Both the position numbers and the translations under genes were made by a program. The notes under the pieces are model-generated. The model was not told where the DNA came from. It searched no databases and was given only the letters and a program-made list of their open reading frames with translations. 37,563 bases of DNA from Frankiales bacterium. Its GTDB lineage: Bacteria; Actinomycetota; Actinomycetes; JAFAQI01. This document shows positions 15,592 through 21,774 of this stretch, one piece after another. The stretch is from NCBI GenBank assembly GCA_025980325.1, contig JAICXQ010000019.1:1-37563 (forward strand). Reading direction: 5' to 3'. Positions within the stretch are counted from its first letter, which is position 1, and each line of letters begins with the position of its first letter.

Positions 15592-16506
15592 ATGAAGTGC
15601 AAGCCGTGCGGGCAACCCGCCGTCATCGACATCCCTCGCCACCGGGCCGCGTTCTGCGCCGGTTGCTTTACGACGCACTGCCAGGAGCAGGTACGCCGCG
15701 CGATCAGCTCGCATCGGATGATGGGTCACTCCGAACGTGTCCTCGTCGCGATCTCCGGCGGCAAGGATTCGCTTGCGCTGTGGCACATTCTCGTCGCGCT
15801 CGGATACAAAGCCGACGGCGTCTACCTCGGTCTCGGCATCGGTGACTACAGCGACCTCAGCCGCGATTACGCCGAACGCTTCGCGTCGTCGCACGACCTG
15901 ACGTTGCACGTCGTCGACATCCCCACCGACCACGGCTTCGCGATCCCGGAGGCTGCGCGCGCGACGAAGCGCGTGCCGTGCTCGGCGTGCGGATTGTCGA
16001 AGCGCCACCTGCTCAACCGGGCCGCCCTCGACGGCGGGTACGACGTGCTCGCGACCGGACACAACCTGGACGACGAGGCCGCGGTGCTGTTCGGCAACGT
16101 CCTGCAATGGCAGGTCGGCTACCTCGCCCGGCAGCGGCCGGTGCTGGCGGCGGCGCCCGGCTTCGCGCGACGGGTCAAGCCGCTGATCCGCATGGGCGAA
16201 CGCGAGACCGCGGCGTACTGCGTCGTCAACCGGATCGACTACCTCGTCGACGAATGTCCGATGGCCGCGGGCAACAAGCACCTGCGCTACAAGGAGACGC
16301 TCAACGCGATGGAGGAACGCTCGCCCGGCGTGAAGGCGACGTTCTACCTGAAGTTCCTGGACGAGATGCTGCCGGTGCTCGACGACGTCGCCGCGGAGGA
16401 ACGCGCGCTGGTCGGAGTGTGCAGCCGTTGCGGCTCGCCGAGTTCGGCGCAGGTGTGCGCGTTCTGCACGCTGGTCGAACGTGTAGCGACAAGTTCGGCG
16501 CGGTAA
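15592..16506 (+). CDS. ttuA: TtuA-like tRNA 2-thiouridine/2-thioribothymidine synthase
   Basis: 304 residues, ATP-dependent tRNA sulfurtransferase of the TtcA/TtuA/Ncs6 group. N-terminal zinc site: Cys3, Cys6, Cys22, Cys25. PP-loop SGGKDS at 55-60. The 4Fe-4S ligands are Cys130 and Cys133 (VPCSACG) and Cys222 (DECPMAAGNK), the same spacing as I recall for Thermus TtuA. C-terminal zinc site: Cys277, Cys280, Cys289, Cys292. The two zinc fingers and the adjacent TtuB-like gene favour TtuA over TtcA. The target base is inferred. Its TAA stop overlaps the -10 box of the next gene. Confidence 0.88.
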   Translation: MKCKPCGQPAVIDIPRHRAAFCAGCFTTHCQEQVRRAISSHRMMGHSERVLVAISGGKDSLALWHILVALGYKADGVYLGLGIGDYSDLSRDYAERFASSHDLTLHVVDIPTDHGFAIPEAARATKRVPCSACGLSKRHLLNRAALDGGYDVLATGHNLDDEAAVLFGNVLQWQVGYLARQRPVLAAAPGFARRVKPLIRMGERETAAYCVVNRIDYLVDECPMAAGNKHLRYKETLNAMEERSPGVKATFYLKFLDEMLPVLDDVAAEERALVGVCSRCGSPSSAQVCAFCTLVERVATSSAR

Positions 16507-16509
16507 GTT
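16504..16509 (+). promoter_or_regulatory. -10 box TAAGTT of a leaderless gene
   Basis: TAAGTT includes the ttuA stop codon and is 6 nt before the GTG at 16516. Confidence 0.45.
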
Positions 16510-16515
16510 CCCCAC

Positions 16516-16623
16516 GTGCGTTACCTGTTGCTCGCCATCGTCGTGGTCATCTTCTTGACCGGGCTCGTGTGGTGGGCACTGTTCATCGCCAACGCGGTCC
16601 GCGGCACCTTGCGCAAACGCTGA
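16516..16623 (+). CDS. 35-residue single-pass membrane peptide
   Basis: A GTG-started frame gives one long hydrophobic helix (YLLLAIVVVIFLTGLVWWAL) and a basic tail ending TLRKR, so the C-terminus should face the cytoplasm. The TAAGTT box 6 nt upstream and the lipoprotein gene starting 1 nt after its stop support a real, cotranscribed gene. Function unknown; the tight linkage to a lipoprotein with an FtsX-like domain hints at an envelope role. Confidence 0.6.
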   Translation: MRYLLLAIVVVIFLTGLVWWALFIANAVRGTLRKR

Positions 16624-16624
16624 C

Positions 16625-17155
16625 GTGCGGCTGCTCGTCGCACTCGCAGCCATGCTCGCCGTCGGCTGCTCGTCGCCGCACTCGTCGCCGCCGGCCAACG
16701 AAGCGGTGCACGGTCATCCGGATCTCGCCGGCTTCCTCGCGCTGCCGGTCGCGTCACCGAGCGTGTGCCCGCCGAACGTGAACGGTACGACGGCCGGCCG
16801 CCGCTCGCCCTGGGTGGGCACCGTCGACGTCTCGGTGTTCCTCGACGCGGACGCGCCGTTGCCCAAACTGAAGGAACAGGTCGCTGCGTTGCCCGACGTC
16901 GCGGTCGTGTTCGCCGAGACCAGCGCGCAGGCGTGGGCGGAGTTCCAGCGTCTCTACACCTGCAGCGCCGCCGTCCCGCAGTCGGCCGTGCACGCGTCGT
17001 TGCGGCTCGTCCTCGCGACCCTCGACCTCGCCAGGCGCGACGCGCTCGTCAAGCAGCTGCTGGCGCTGCCCGGTGTCGAGACGGTGTCCTGCGATCCATC
17101 CGCGCCGTGCGTCGACGTCGTACGCAGTGCATCCCCTCGACCGACCGGACGGTAG
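16625..17155 (+). CDS. Lipoprotein with FtsX-like extracellular domain
   Basis: 176 residues. Signal peptide with lipobox MRLLVALAAMLAVGCSS (lipidated Cys15). Residues about 65-115 match the extracellular domain of FtsX-type permeases: WVGTVDVSVFLDADAP, then LKEQVAALPDVAVVFAETSA and AWAEFQRLY. In FtsX this domain sits between membrane helices and contacts peptidoglycan hydrolases; here it is free-standing on a lipid anchor. A second copy-like segment (SAVHASLRLVLATLDLARRD, LLALPGVETVSC) may be a half-domain. Cotranscribed with the 35-residue membrane peptide. Confidence 0.78.
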   Translation: MRLLVALAAMLAVGCSSPHSSPPANEAVHGHPDLAGFLALPVASPSVCPPNVNGTTAGRRSPWVGTVDVSVFLDADAPLPKLKEQVAALPDVAVVFAETSAQAWAEFQRLYTCSAAVPQSAVHASLRLVLATLDLARRDALVKQLLALPGVETVSCDPSAPCVDVVRSASPRPTGR

Positions 17156-17180
17156 GTGAGCGGTTGGCGGAGCGCGCGGG

Positions 17181-17396
17181 TCAGCCGGCGAGACCGAGCC
17201 GGCGGCGCGCGGCCTCCTCGACCTCGTCGAGCGCGGGCTGCTCGCCGCGCGAGGCCGCGAGCGACACCGCGGCCGTGCGGACCGCGCGGATGACCTCGAT
17301 GACCGGCACCAGAGCAGCCTCTTCGGACAGCTTCAGCGTGAGCGTGAGGTACGCGGTCAGTGGCGCGTCGGCGGCGTCGCCGTCGGGCGGTGGCAC
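17181..17396 (-). CDS. Small hypothetical protein
   Basis: 71 residues from GTG at 17396, which has GGGAG 6 nt upstream; the frame is open up to 17453, but that extension is Pro/Arg-rich and lacks a ribosome site. Contains the stretch LTAYLTLTLKLSEEAALVPV and a helical, charged C-terminus (LDEVEEAARRRLGLAG). No family recognised and no membrane segment. It converges on the FtsX-domain lipoprotein gene with a 25-nt gap. Confidence 0.5.
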   Translation of the reverse strand: MPPPDGDAADAPLTAYLTLTLKLSEEAALVPVIEVIRAVRTAAVSLAASRGEQPALDEVEEAARRRLGLAG

Positions 17397-17564
17397 CGGA
17401 GTCTCCCTTGCCGTGGGCGGACGTGGGGCCCGGGGCAAGAAGGGACACCACACTGGAGAGCTGGGGGTTAGTGGGTATTTCGCCCGCGATGCCCGTTACT
17501 CCTGCCGGGTGAATCCAAAAAGTCGGTGGAATGAGGCTGGTGTGGCTGGGGTAGGCGCCTGCGC

Positions 17565-17735
17565 ATGACGGTGCCTCGCCTCGACGACTCCCCCATCCCG
17601 CCGATCAGCGCCGACCGCCGCCGGCGCGCCGCTCTCGTGGTCTGCGGCCGCGCGGAAGACCGCGAATCGGCCCGGCTCCTGCTCGACGCGCTCGGCCTGC
17701 TCGACGACCCGGACGTCAAATCGCGCGCATCATGA
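17565..17735 (+). CDS. Small hypothetical protein
   Basis: 56 residues (MTVPRLDDSPIPPISADRRR ... LLLDALGLLDDPDVKSRAS). Codon use has the G/C third-base bias of real genes here, and the segment with RAALVVCGRAEDRESARLLL looks helical. No Shine-Dalgarno; a GGGGTAG stretch about 10 nt upstream could be a promoter box. No family named. Confidence 0.4.
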   Translation: MTVPRLDDSPIPPISADRRRRAALVVCGRAEDRESARLLLDALGLLDDPDVKSRAS

Positions 17736-17789
17736 TCATCGCCGCCAGGACGGGGAGGGTCCCGTCGTGGCGGCGCTGGGCGGAGTCGT

Positions 17790-18131
17790 TCAGACGTCGA
17801 TGATGCCGCGGTGGCCGCGGCCGACCGGCCGGCGGTGGGTGCCGGACCACGCGGCGACCGCGAGCGCGGCGATGGCGAGCTCGATGAGCAGCGTCGCGAA
17901 CCGGTGCAGGCCGGCGGCCTGGCCGACGATGCCGCCGGCCAGCGAGCCGACGAGACCACAGGCGATCGTGGCGAGGACGCCGATCGGCTGCGGCCCGGGG
18001 ACGATCAGCCGGCCGAACGCGCCGAGCACGACGCCGATCAGGGCCGTCCAGATCACCCAGGCGATCGCCATGCCGGCGAGCGGCAGGATCACGAAGATCA
18101 GGACCAGCAGGGCGAACACCGCGAGGATCAC
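17790..18131 (-). CDS. GlsB/YeaQ/YmgE-family membrane protein
   Basis: 113 residues, about four hydrophobic segments (VFALLVLIFVILPLAGMAIA at the start). The pattern ALIGVVLGAFGRLIVPGPQP then IGVLATIACGLVGSLAGGIVG is the hallmark of the transglycosylase-associated GlsB/YeaQ family, small stress-linked inner-membrane proteins. A His/Arg-rich tail (GTHRRPVGRGHRG) follows. GTG at 18131 has a TACGCT box exactly 6 nt upstream and no ribosome site, suggesting leaderless transcription. Confidence 0.78.
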   Translation of the reverse strand: MILAVFALLVLIFVILPLAGMAIAWVIWTALIGVVLGAFGRLIVPGPQPIGVLATIACGLVGSLAGGIVGQAAGLHRFATLLIELAIAALAVAAWSGTHRRPVGRGHRGIIDV

Positions 18132-18137
18132 AAGATC

Positions 18138-18143
18138 AGCGTA
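18138..18143 (-). promoter_or_regulatory. -10 box TACGCT of a leaderless gene
   Basis: On the minus strand TACGCT (18143-18138) is followed by 6 nt and the GTG at 18131. Confidence 0.45.
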
Positions 18144-18149
18144 CGACTT

Positions 18150-19046
18150 TTAGTGCATCCCCGCCTCGTGCGCGAGGTGACCGGCCGGTTCGAGCTGGAA
18201 CGTCGAGTGCTCGACATCGAAATGTCCGGCCAGGCATCGCTGCAGGTGGTCGAGCAGCGCCGGCGTACCGCCGTCGGTGAACGCGGTGTCCTCGACCACG
18301 ACGTGGGCGGTGAGGATGGGCAGCCGGGCTCCCGCGGTCCAGACATGCAGATCGTGCACTTCGACGACCCGCGGCGTGCCGAGCAGGTGCCGGCGCAGCT
18401 CGTCGAGGTCGACGTGCTCCGGGCTGCCTTCGAGCAACACCCGGCCGGACGCGCGCAGCAACGTCGCCGCGGACCGGACCATCAGCGCGACGACGACCAG
18501 CGACGCCAAGGGATCGGCGCGCCGCCATCCGGTGGCGAGCAAGACGACGCCGGCGACGAGCGTCGCGGCCAGCGCGACCGCGTCGGTGACGACATGTGCG
18601 AGGGCGCCGGCGATGTTCAGCGACTGCCGGTCGGCCCGGCTCACCAACCCGACCGCGACGACGTTGACGACCAACCCGACGAGAGCGACGACGACGAGCG
18701 GTACGCCGCCGACATGCGCCGGTGTGACGAGCCGCCGTACGGCTTCGGCGAACACGACCGCGGCGACGACGGCGAGGGTCACGCCGTTCACGGCGGCGGA
18801 GAGGATCTCGGCGCGTTCGAGCCCGTAGGTCCAGCGACCGGCGGCGGCACGACGGGCCAGCCGGGCCGCCCCGGCGGCCATCAGCAGCGCGAGCACGTCA
18901 CCGAGCAGGTGACCCGCATCGGCGAGCAACGCGACCGAGGACGCGAGGACCGCGACGACGATTTCGACGACGAGGTACGCCGTCAGAACGGCAGCGGCGG
19001 CGAGCAACAGCCGGATGTCGCGCACGACGCGAGTATCGCCCGCCAC
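18150..19046 (-). CDS. Cation diffusion facilitator (CzcD-like) metal exporter
   Basis: 298 residues. Exports Zn2+ or similar divalent cations in exchange for protons. Six membrane helices; the transport-site motifs are present in helix 2 (LADAGHLLGD) and helix 5 (LAHVVTDAVAL), and the loop has RRAAAGRWTYGLERAEILSA, typical of CzcD-like members. The C-terminal cytoplasmic domain has VVEVHDLHVWTAGARLPILT. GTG at 19046 gives 298 residues; GTG at 19025 is an alternative, with GATACT 6 nt upstream. The metal cannot be assigned. Confidence 0.9.
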   Translation of the reverse strand: MAGDTRVVRDIRLLLAAAAVLTAYLVVEIVVAVLASSVALLADAGHLLGDVLALLMAAGAARLARRAAAGRWTYGLERAEILSAAVNGVTLAVVAAVVFAEAVRRLVTPAHVGGVPLVVVALVGLVVNVVAVGLVSRADRQSLNIAGALAHVVTDAVALAATLVAGVVLLATGWRRADPLASLVVVALMVRSAATLLRASGRVLLEGSPEHVDLDELRRHLLGTPRVVEVHDLHVWTAGARLPILTAHVVVEDTAFTDGGTPALLDHLQRCLAGHFDVEHSTFQLEPAGHLAHEAGMH

Positions 19047-19050
19047 AGCA

Positions 19051-19098
19051 ATCGCGCGCTGGTTCGCCAGGGGAGGGGTTGGCGAACCAGCGCGCGAT
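19051..19098. terminator. Terminator hairpin with perfect 19-bp stem
   Basis: ATCGCGCGCTGGTTCGCCA (19051-19069), 10-nt purine-rich loop, and the exact complement at 19080-19098. It lies 25 nt after the stop of the secreted HExxE protein and just before the CDF gene, both on the minus strand. There is no U-tract. It should isolate the two genes. Confidence 0.8.
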
Positions 19099-19123
19099 GT
19101 GCGTACTTACAACCGGGATGTGG

Positions 19124-20395
19124 TCAGAAGGGCAACTCGTTGTCGGTGCCGGCGCAGTAGCCCGCGCCACCGGCTGCCTCGTTGCTCCACAGCGACTGCA
19201 CCGGGAACTTGCCGCCGTGGTTGCCGGTGATGTTGCTCGCGGCACCGGGCTGCGGCAGCGCCGTGCCGGTCAGCGGCGCCTCACCGACGTACGCGCACTT
19301 GTCGCCGTTCTCGTTGCTGTCGAACGGGTCGTACCAACCGCCGTACGCGACGCCGCCGATCTGGTCTTCGGCACCGGGGTCGGTGACCGTCTCCTCGATC
19401 TCGTGGCCGAGTGCGACGGTGAACCCGTCGAGCTTGCCGGCCGCGCCCTGGTTGACGAGGTTCTCGCCGCAACCGGTGCCCTGGTTGAGGACGTACGGCA
19501 TGTTGGTGTACGGCACGCCGGGCTTGAGGCCCTTGTAGTCCGTCGCGTCGACGGAGCCCTCGATCAGGTCGTGGAACGCGCAGTAGCCGTCGGCTTGCGC
19601 GACCGGGTCGCTGAAGTGCTTCGGCTGCAGGATGACGAAGTTGCTGTCCATGAACTGGCTGGCGGGCACGTGGAAATGGACCGCGGCGCGCTCGGCTTCG
19701 GTCGCCATGTCGCGGTACGAGATCTTCGGCGACGTCTTGTCGGCGTCGTCGACCCAGATGCCGGCGAGCTGGTTCTTGTCGTTGGAGATGAACTTCTTCT
19801 GGTTCTGCACGACCTGGTAGTACTGCGACTGGACGCCGGCCCAGTGGGTGCCGCCGAGCTGGTAGACGAAGTCGGCCATCCGCTTGCCGGCGCCGTCCGG
19901 GTCGCACTTGAGCGTCGCCTTGATCGTGCCTTCGGCGAGCTTGCTCTGGGTGCAGTAGTCGAACGCGCCAGGACGGTCCCAGCCGAAGTAGACGAGGTAG
20001 ATGTGCGGGTGCACCTGCACCCGGCCGCCCCAGTACGCCATGTTGCCCATGAACGGCTCGCCGGTCGGGAACGTCTCGGGCGCGGAGACGCACGGACCGA
20101 CGTGGTCCGGCGTCGATCCGACGACCTGCGTGTCGACCGACGGGATCGTGGTCTGCGGGATCGCGCAGGGTGGCGGCGGCGGCTGGATCGGACCGGGGCC
20201 GACCGGGGAGAGCGCCGACGTGCCGTTGCGCACCGCGGCGAGGTTGCCGAGCGTCGGCATGAACATCGGGTGGTGGTGTGCCGCGGGCGCTTTCGCGGTC
20301 GTGGTTGCGGCACCGGACGGTACGGCGAGGGCAGCCGCAGCTGCGGCCAGCGAGCCGGCGATTCCCGCCACGAGGGCACGGCGAACGGTGGGCAC
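19124..20395 (-). CDS. Secreted HExxE-motif protein, EXORDIUM/PHI-1-like
   Basis: 423 residues. Signal peptide from VPTVRRALVAGIAGSLAAAA with an A-x-A-like site. The mature part contains WGGRVQVHPHIYLVYFGWD and, near residues 331-340, GHEIEETVTDPG, followed by GGWYDPFDSNENGDKCAYVG. The HExxE...TDP...WYD...NGDKC series resembles that of secreted EXORDIUM/phosphate-induced-protein-like families and suggests a metal site, perhaps a peptidase; activity is unproven. GTG at 20395 is chosen because AAAGGA precedes it by 8 nt and it begins the signal peptide. Confidence 0.72.
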   Translation of the reverse strand: MPTVRRALVAGIAGSLAAAAAALAVPSGAATTTAKAPAAHHHPMFMPTLGNLAAVRNGTSALSPVGPGPIQPPPPPCAIPQTTIPSVDTQVVGSTPDHVGPCVSAPETFPTGEPFMGNMAYWGGRVQVHPHIYLVYFGWDRPGAFDYCTQSKLAEGTIKATLKCDPDGAGKRMADFVYQLGGTHWAGVQSQYYQVVQNQKKFISNDKNQLAGIWVDDADKTSPKISYRDMATEAERAAVHFHVPASQFMDSNFVILQPKHFSDPVAQADGYCAFHDLIEGSVDATDYKGLKPGVPYTNMPYVLNQGTGCGENLVNQGAAGKLDGFTVALGHEIEETVTDPGAEDQIGGVAYGGWYDPFDSNENGDKCAYVGEAPLTGTALPQPGAASNITGNHGGKFPVQSLWSNEAAGGAGYCAGTDNELPF

Positions 20396-20513
20396 GTCAG
20401 ATGTCCTTTCGGTCGTGTCACCCAGGACAACGACCAAAGGATCGTTTCGTAACGCTCGCTACTACGTCGGGTAGGAACCCCGGCGAGACCAACCGCGTTC
20501 GGGAGGGCCGCCG

Positions 20514-21407
20514 TCAGCGAACGATCGACAACATCTCGATGCCGGTCCCGGTGCTCGCGGCTGCCTCGGCGAGGTAGGCCTTGTAGCCACACGCGCCGGC
20601 CGGGAGATGGATCCAGCCGACGTCGAGGGTGGTCGTCGCGAACCGGAGGTCGACGAGACCGTCGACTTCGCCGCCGTACCCGCCTATGCATCCCGGAGTG
20701 CTGTAGTCCACCGCGGTTCCCCCGCCCGGGTACACGCAACCGCCGGAGACGTGGTTGGCCTGCGCGGTGATATCGCTCCAGTCCAGATCGACGAGGAACG
20801 CGCCGTGGGCGGGACGCACCGTCTCCCCGAGTGCCGCCGCCGGCACCGCGACACCGCCGGCCGCTGCCGCCGTCGTCCGGATTGCCTGCACACCCGCCGC
20901 CGGGCTGACGCGGATCGACGAGTTGCCGGCCGGCTCGCCCGGCAGGGTCAGGTTCACGACCACATGGCCGACCGCGGCGACGAAGACGTCGTACCCGCCG
21001 GCGGGAAGAGTGTCCGGCAACGGATCCGCGGAAGTCCCCAGCAGAACGGTCGGCCGCAACCTGCCGTCGGCGCCGACGCTGCCGACGACAAGACTCACGG
21101 CCTCCGCCGACAGCGGCCGGCCGTGCGGCAGGAAGACAAGACCGTCGAAGTGTCCCGGCCCGCTGATCGTCAGCGGCAGGTCCGCACCGCCCCACGAATG
21201 GTGCAGCGGCCGGGCCAGCGAGACGAACGCCTGGCCGGCGCCGCTGCTATCGAGCCGCAGGTGCGTTCTCACCGTCACAGCGGGCTGCGGCTTGGGAGCA
21301 GCCGTCGCAACGGGGGCAAGGACGACGACCATCGCGACGGCGCTCGCGAGCACCCGCAATCGTCCCGGCTCGCGGCGCCGGTGCGCCGCCCGGCGAAACC
21401 GAGCCAC
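20514..21407 (-). CDS. Secreted protein, unknown function
   Basis: 297 residues from GTG with AGGGGA upstream. A long basic N-terminus (MARFRRAAHRRREPGRLR) precedes a hydrophobic signal (VLASAVAMVVVLAPVATAA). The mature part is beta-rich, with LPAGGYDVFVAAVGHVVVNL in the middle and a Gly-rich C-terminal stretch containing two Cys (GGCVYPGG, TPGCIGGYGG) plus GACGYKAYL. No domain recognised. It is upstream of, and on the same strand as, the HExxE protein gene but 118 nt apart, so cotranscription is uncertain. Confidence 0.7.
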   Translation of the reverse strand: MARFRRAAHRRREPGRLRVLASAVAMVVVLAPVATAAPKPQPAVTVRTHLRLDSSGAGQAFVSLARPLHHSWGGADLPLTISGPGHFDGLVFLPHGRPLSAEAVSLVVGSVGADGRLRPTVLLGTSADPLPDTLPAGGYDVFVAAVGHVVVNLTLPGEPAGNSSIRVSPAAGVQAIRTTAAAAGGVAVPAAALGETVRPAHGAFLVDLDWSDITAQANHVSGGCVYPGGGTAVDYSTPGCIGGYGGEVDGLVDLRFATTTLDVGWIHLPAGACGYKAYLAEAAASTGTGIEMLSIVR

Positions 21408-21506
21408 CTCGTCCCCTCACTGCGCGGTCGGGGCGGGAGCGCCCCACACCACAACAGAGCGGGTACGGGACCAATTGGTTCGGTTTGGACGCAGATGAAC
21501 CGGCGG

Positions 21507-21580
21507 TGGGGCGGGCAGGACTCGAACCTGCGACCAAGGGATTATGAGTCCCCCGCTCTAACCCACTGAGCTACCGCCCC
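21507..21580 (-). tRNA. tRNA with CAU anticodon (Ile2 or elongator Met)
   Basis: 74 nt with a perfect acceptor stem (GGGGCGG/CCGCCCC), D-arm GCTCAGTGGGTTAGAGC, anticodon arm GGGGA-CTCATAA-TCCCT and T-arm GCAGG-TTCGAGT-CCTGC. Discriminator A; CCA not encoded. The anticodon CAT is at 21546-21544. The anticodon arm and variable loop (TAATCCCTTGGTCGC) resemble those of bacterial tRNA-Ile2, whose C34 is changed to lysidine by TilS, more than those of elongator Met. Initiator is unlikely, because the three G-C pairs next to the anticodon loop are absent. Confidence 0.9.
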
Positions 21581-21774
21581 CAGGGCCTCGCGGCTCGGAC
21601 AGGCTATCGGCGCGCCGCGCGAGCGGTGCGCCCACACCGGGCCAGATGGCAACGAGTGTTGCAATACCACGCGAAATGGTCACATCTCGCCATGGTTCGG
21701 AACGAGGGCACGCGTAAGGCTTGACTCGGCGCCAAACACGGGGGCGTCGACGGTCTCGACGAGGAGCCATTCGC

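Noticed and set aside
17468-17959. 163-codon minus-strand frame overlapping the small 17565 gene and GlsB
   Set aside because: Low-complexity Ser/Arg/Pro translation; overlaps a recognised membrane protein on the same strand in another frame.
21470-21479. 10-bp palindrome ACCAATTGGT next to the tRNA
   Set aside because: Short, single, and not placed at a clear promoter; could arise by chance.
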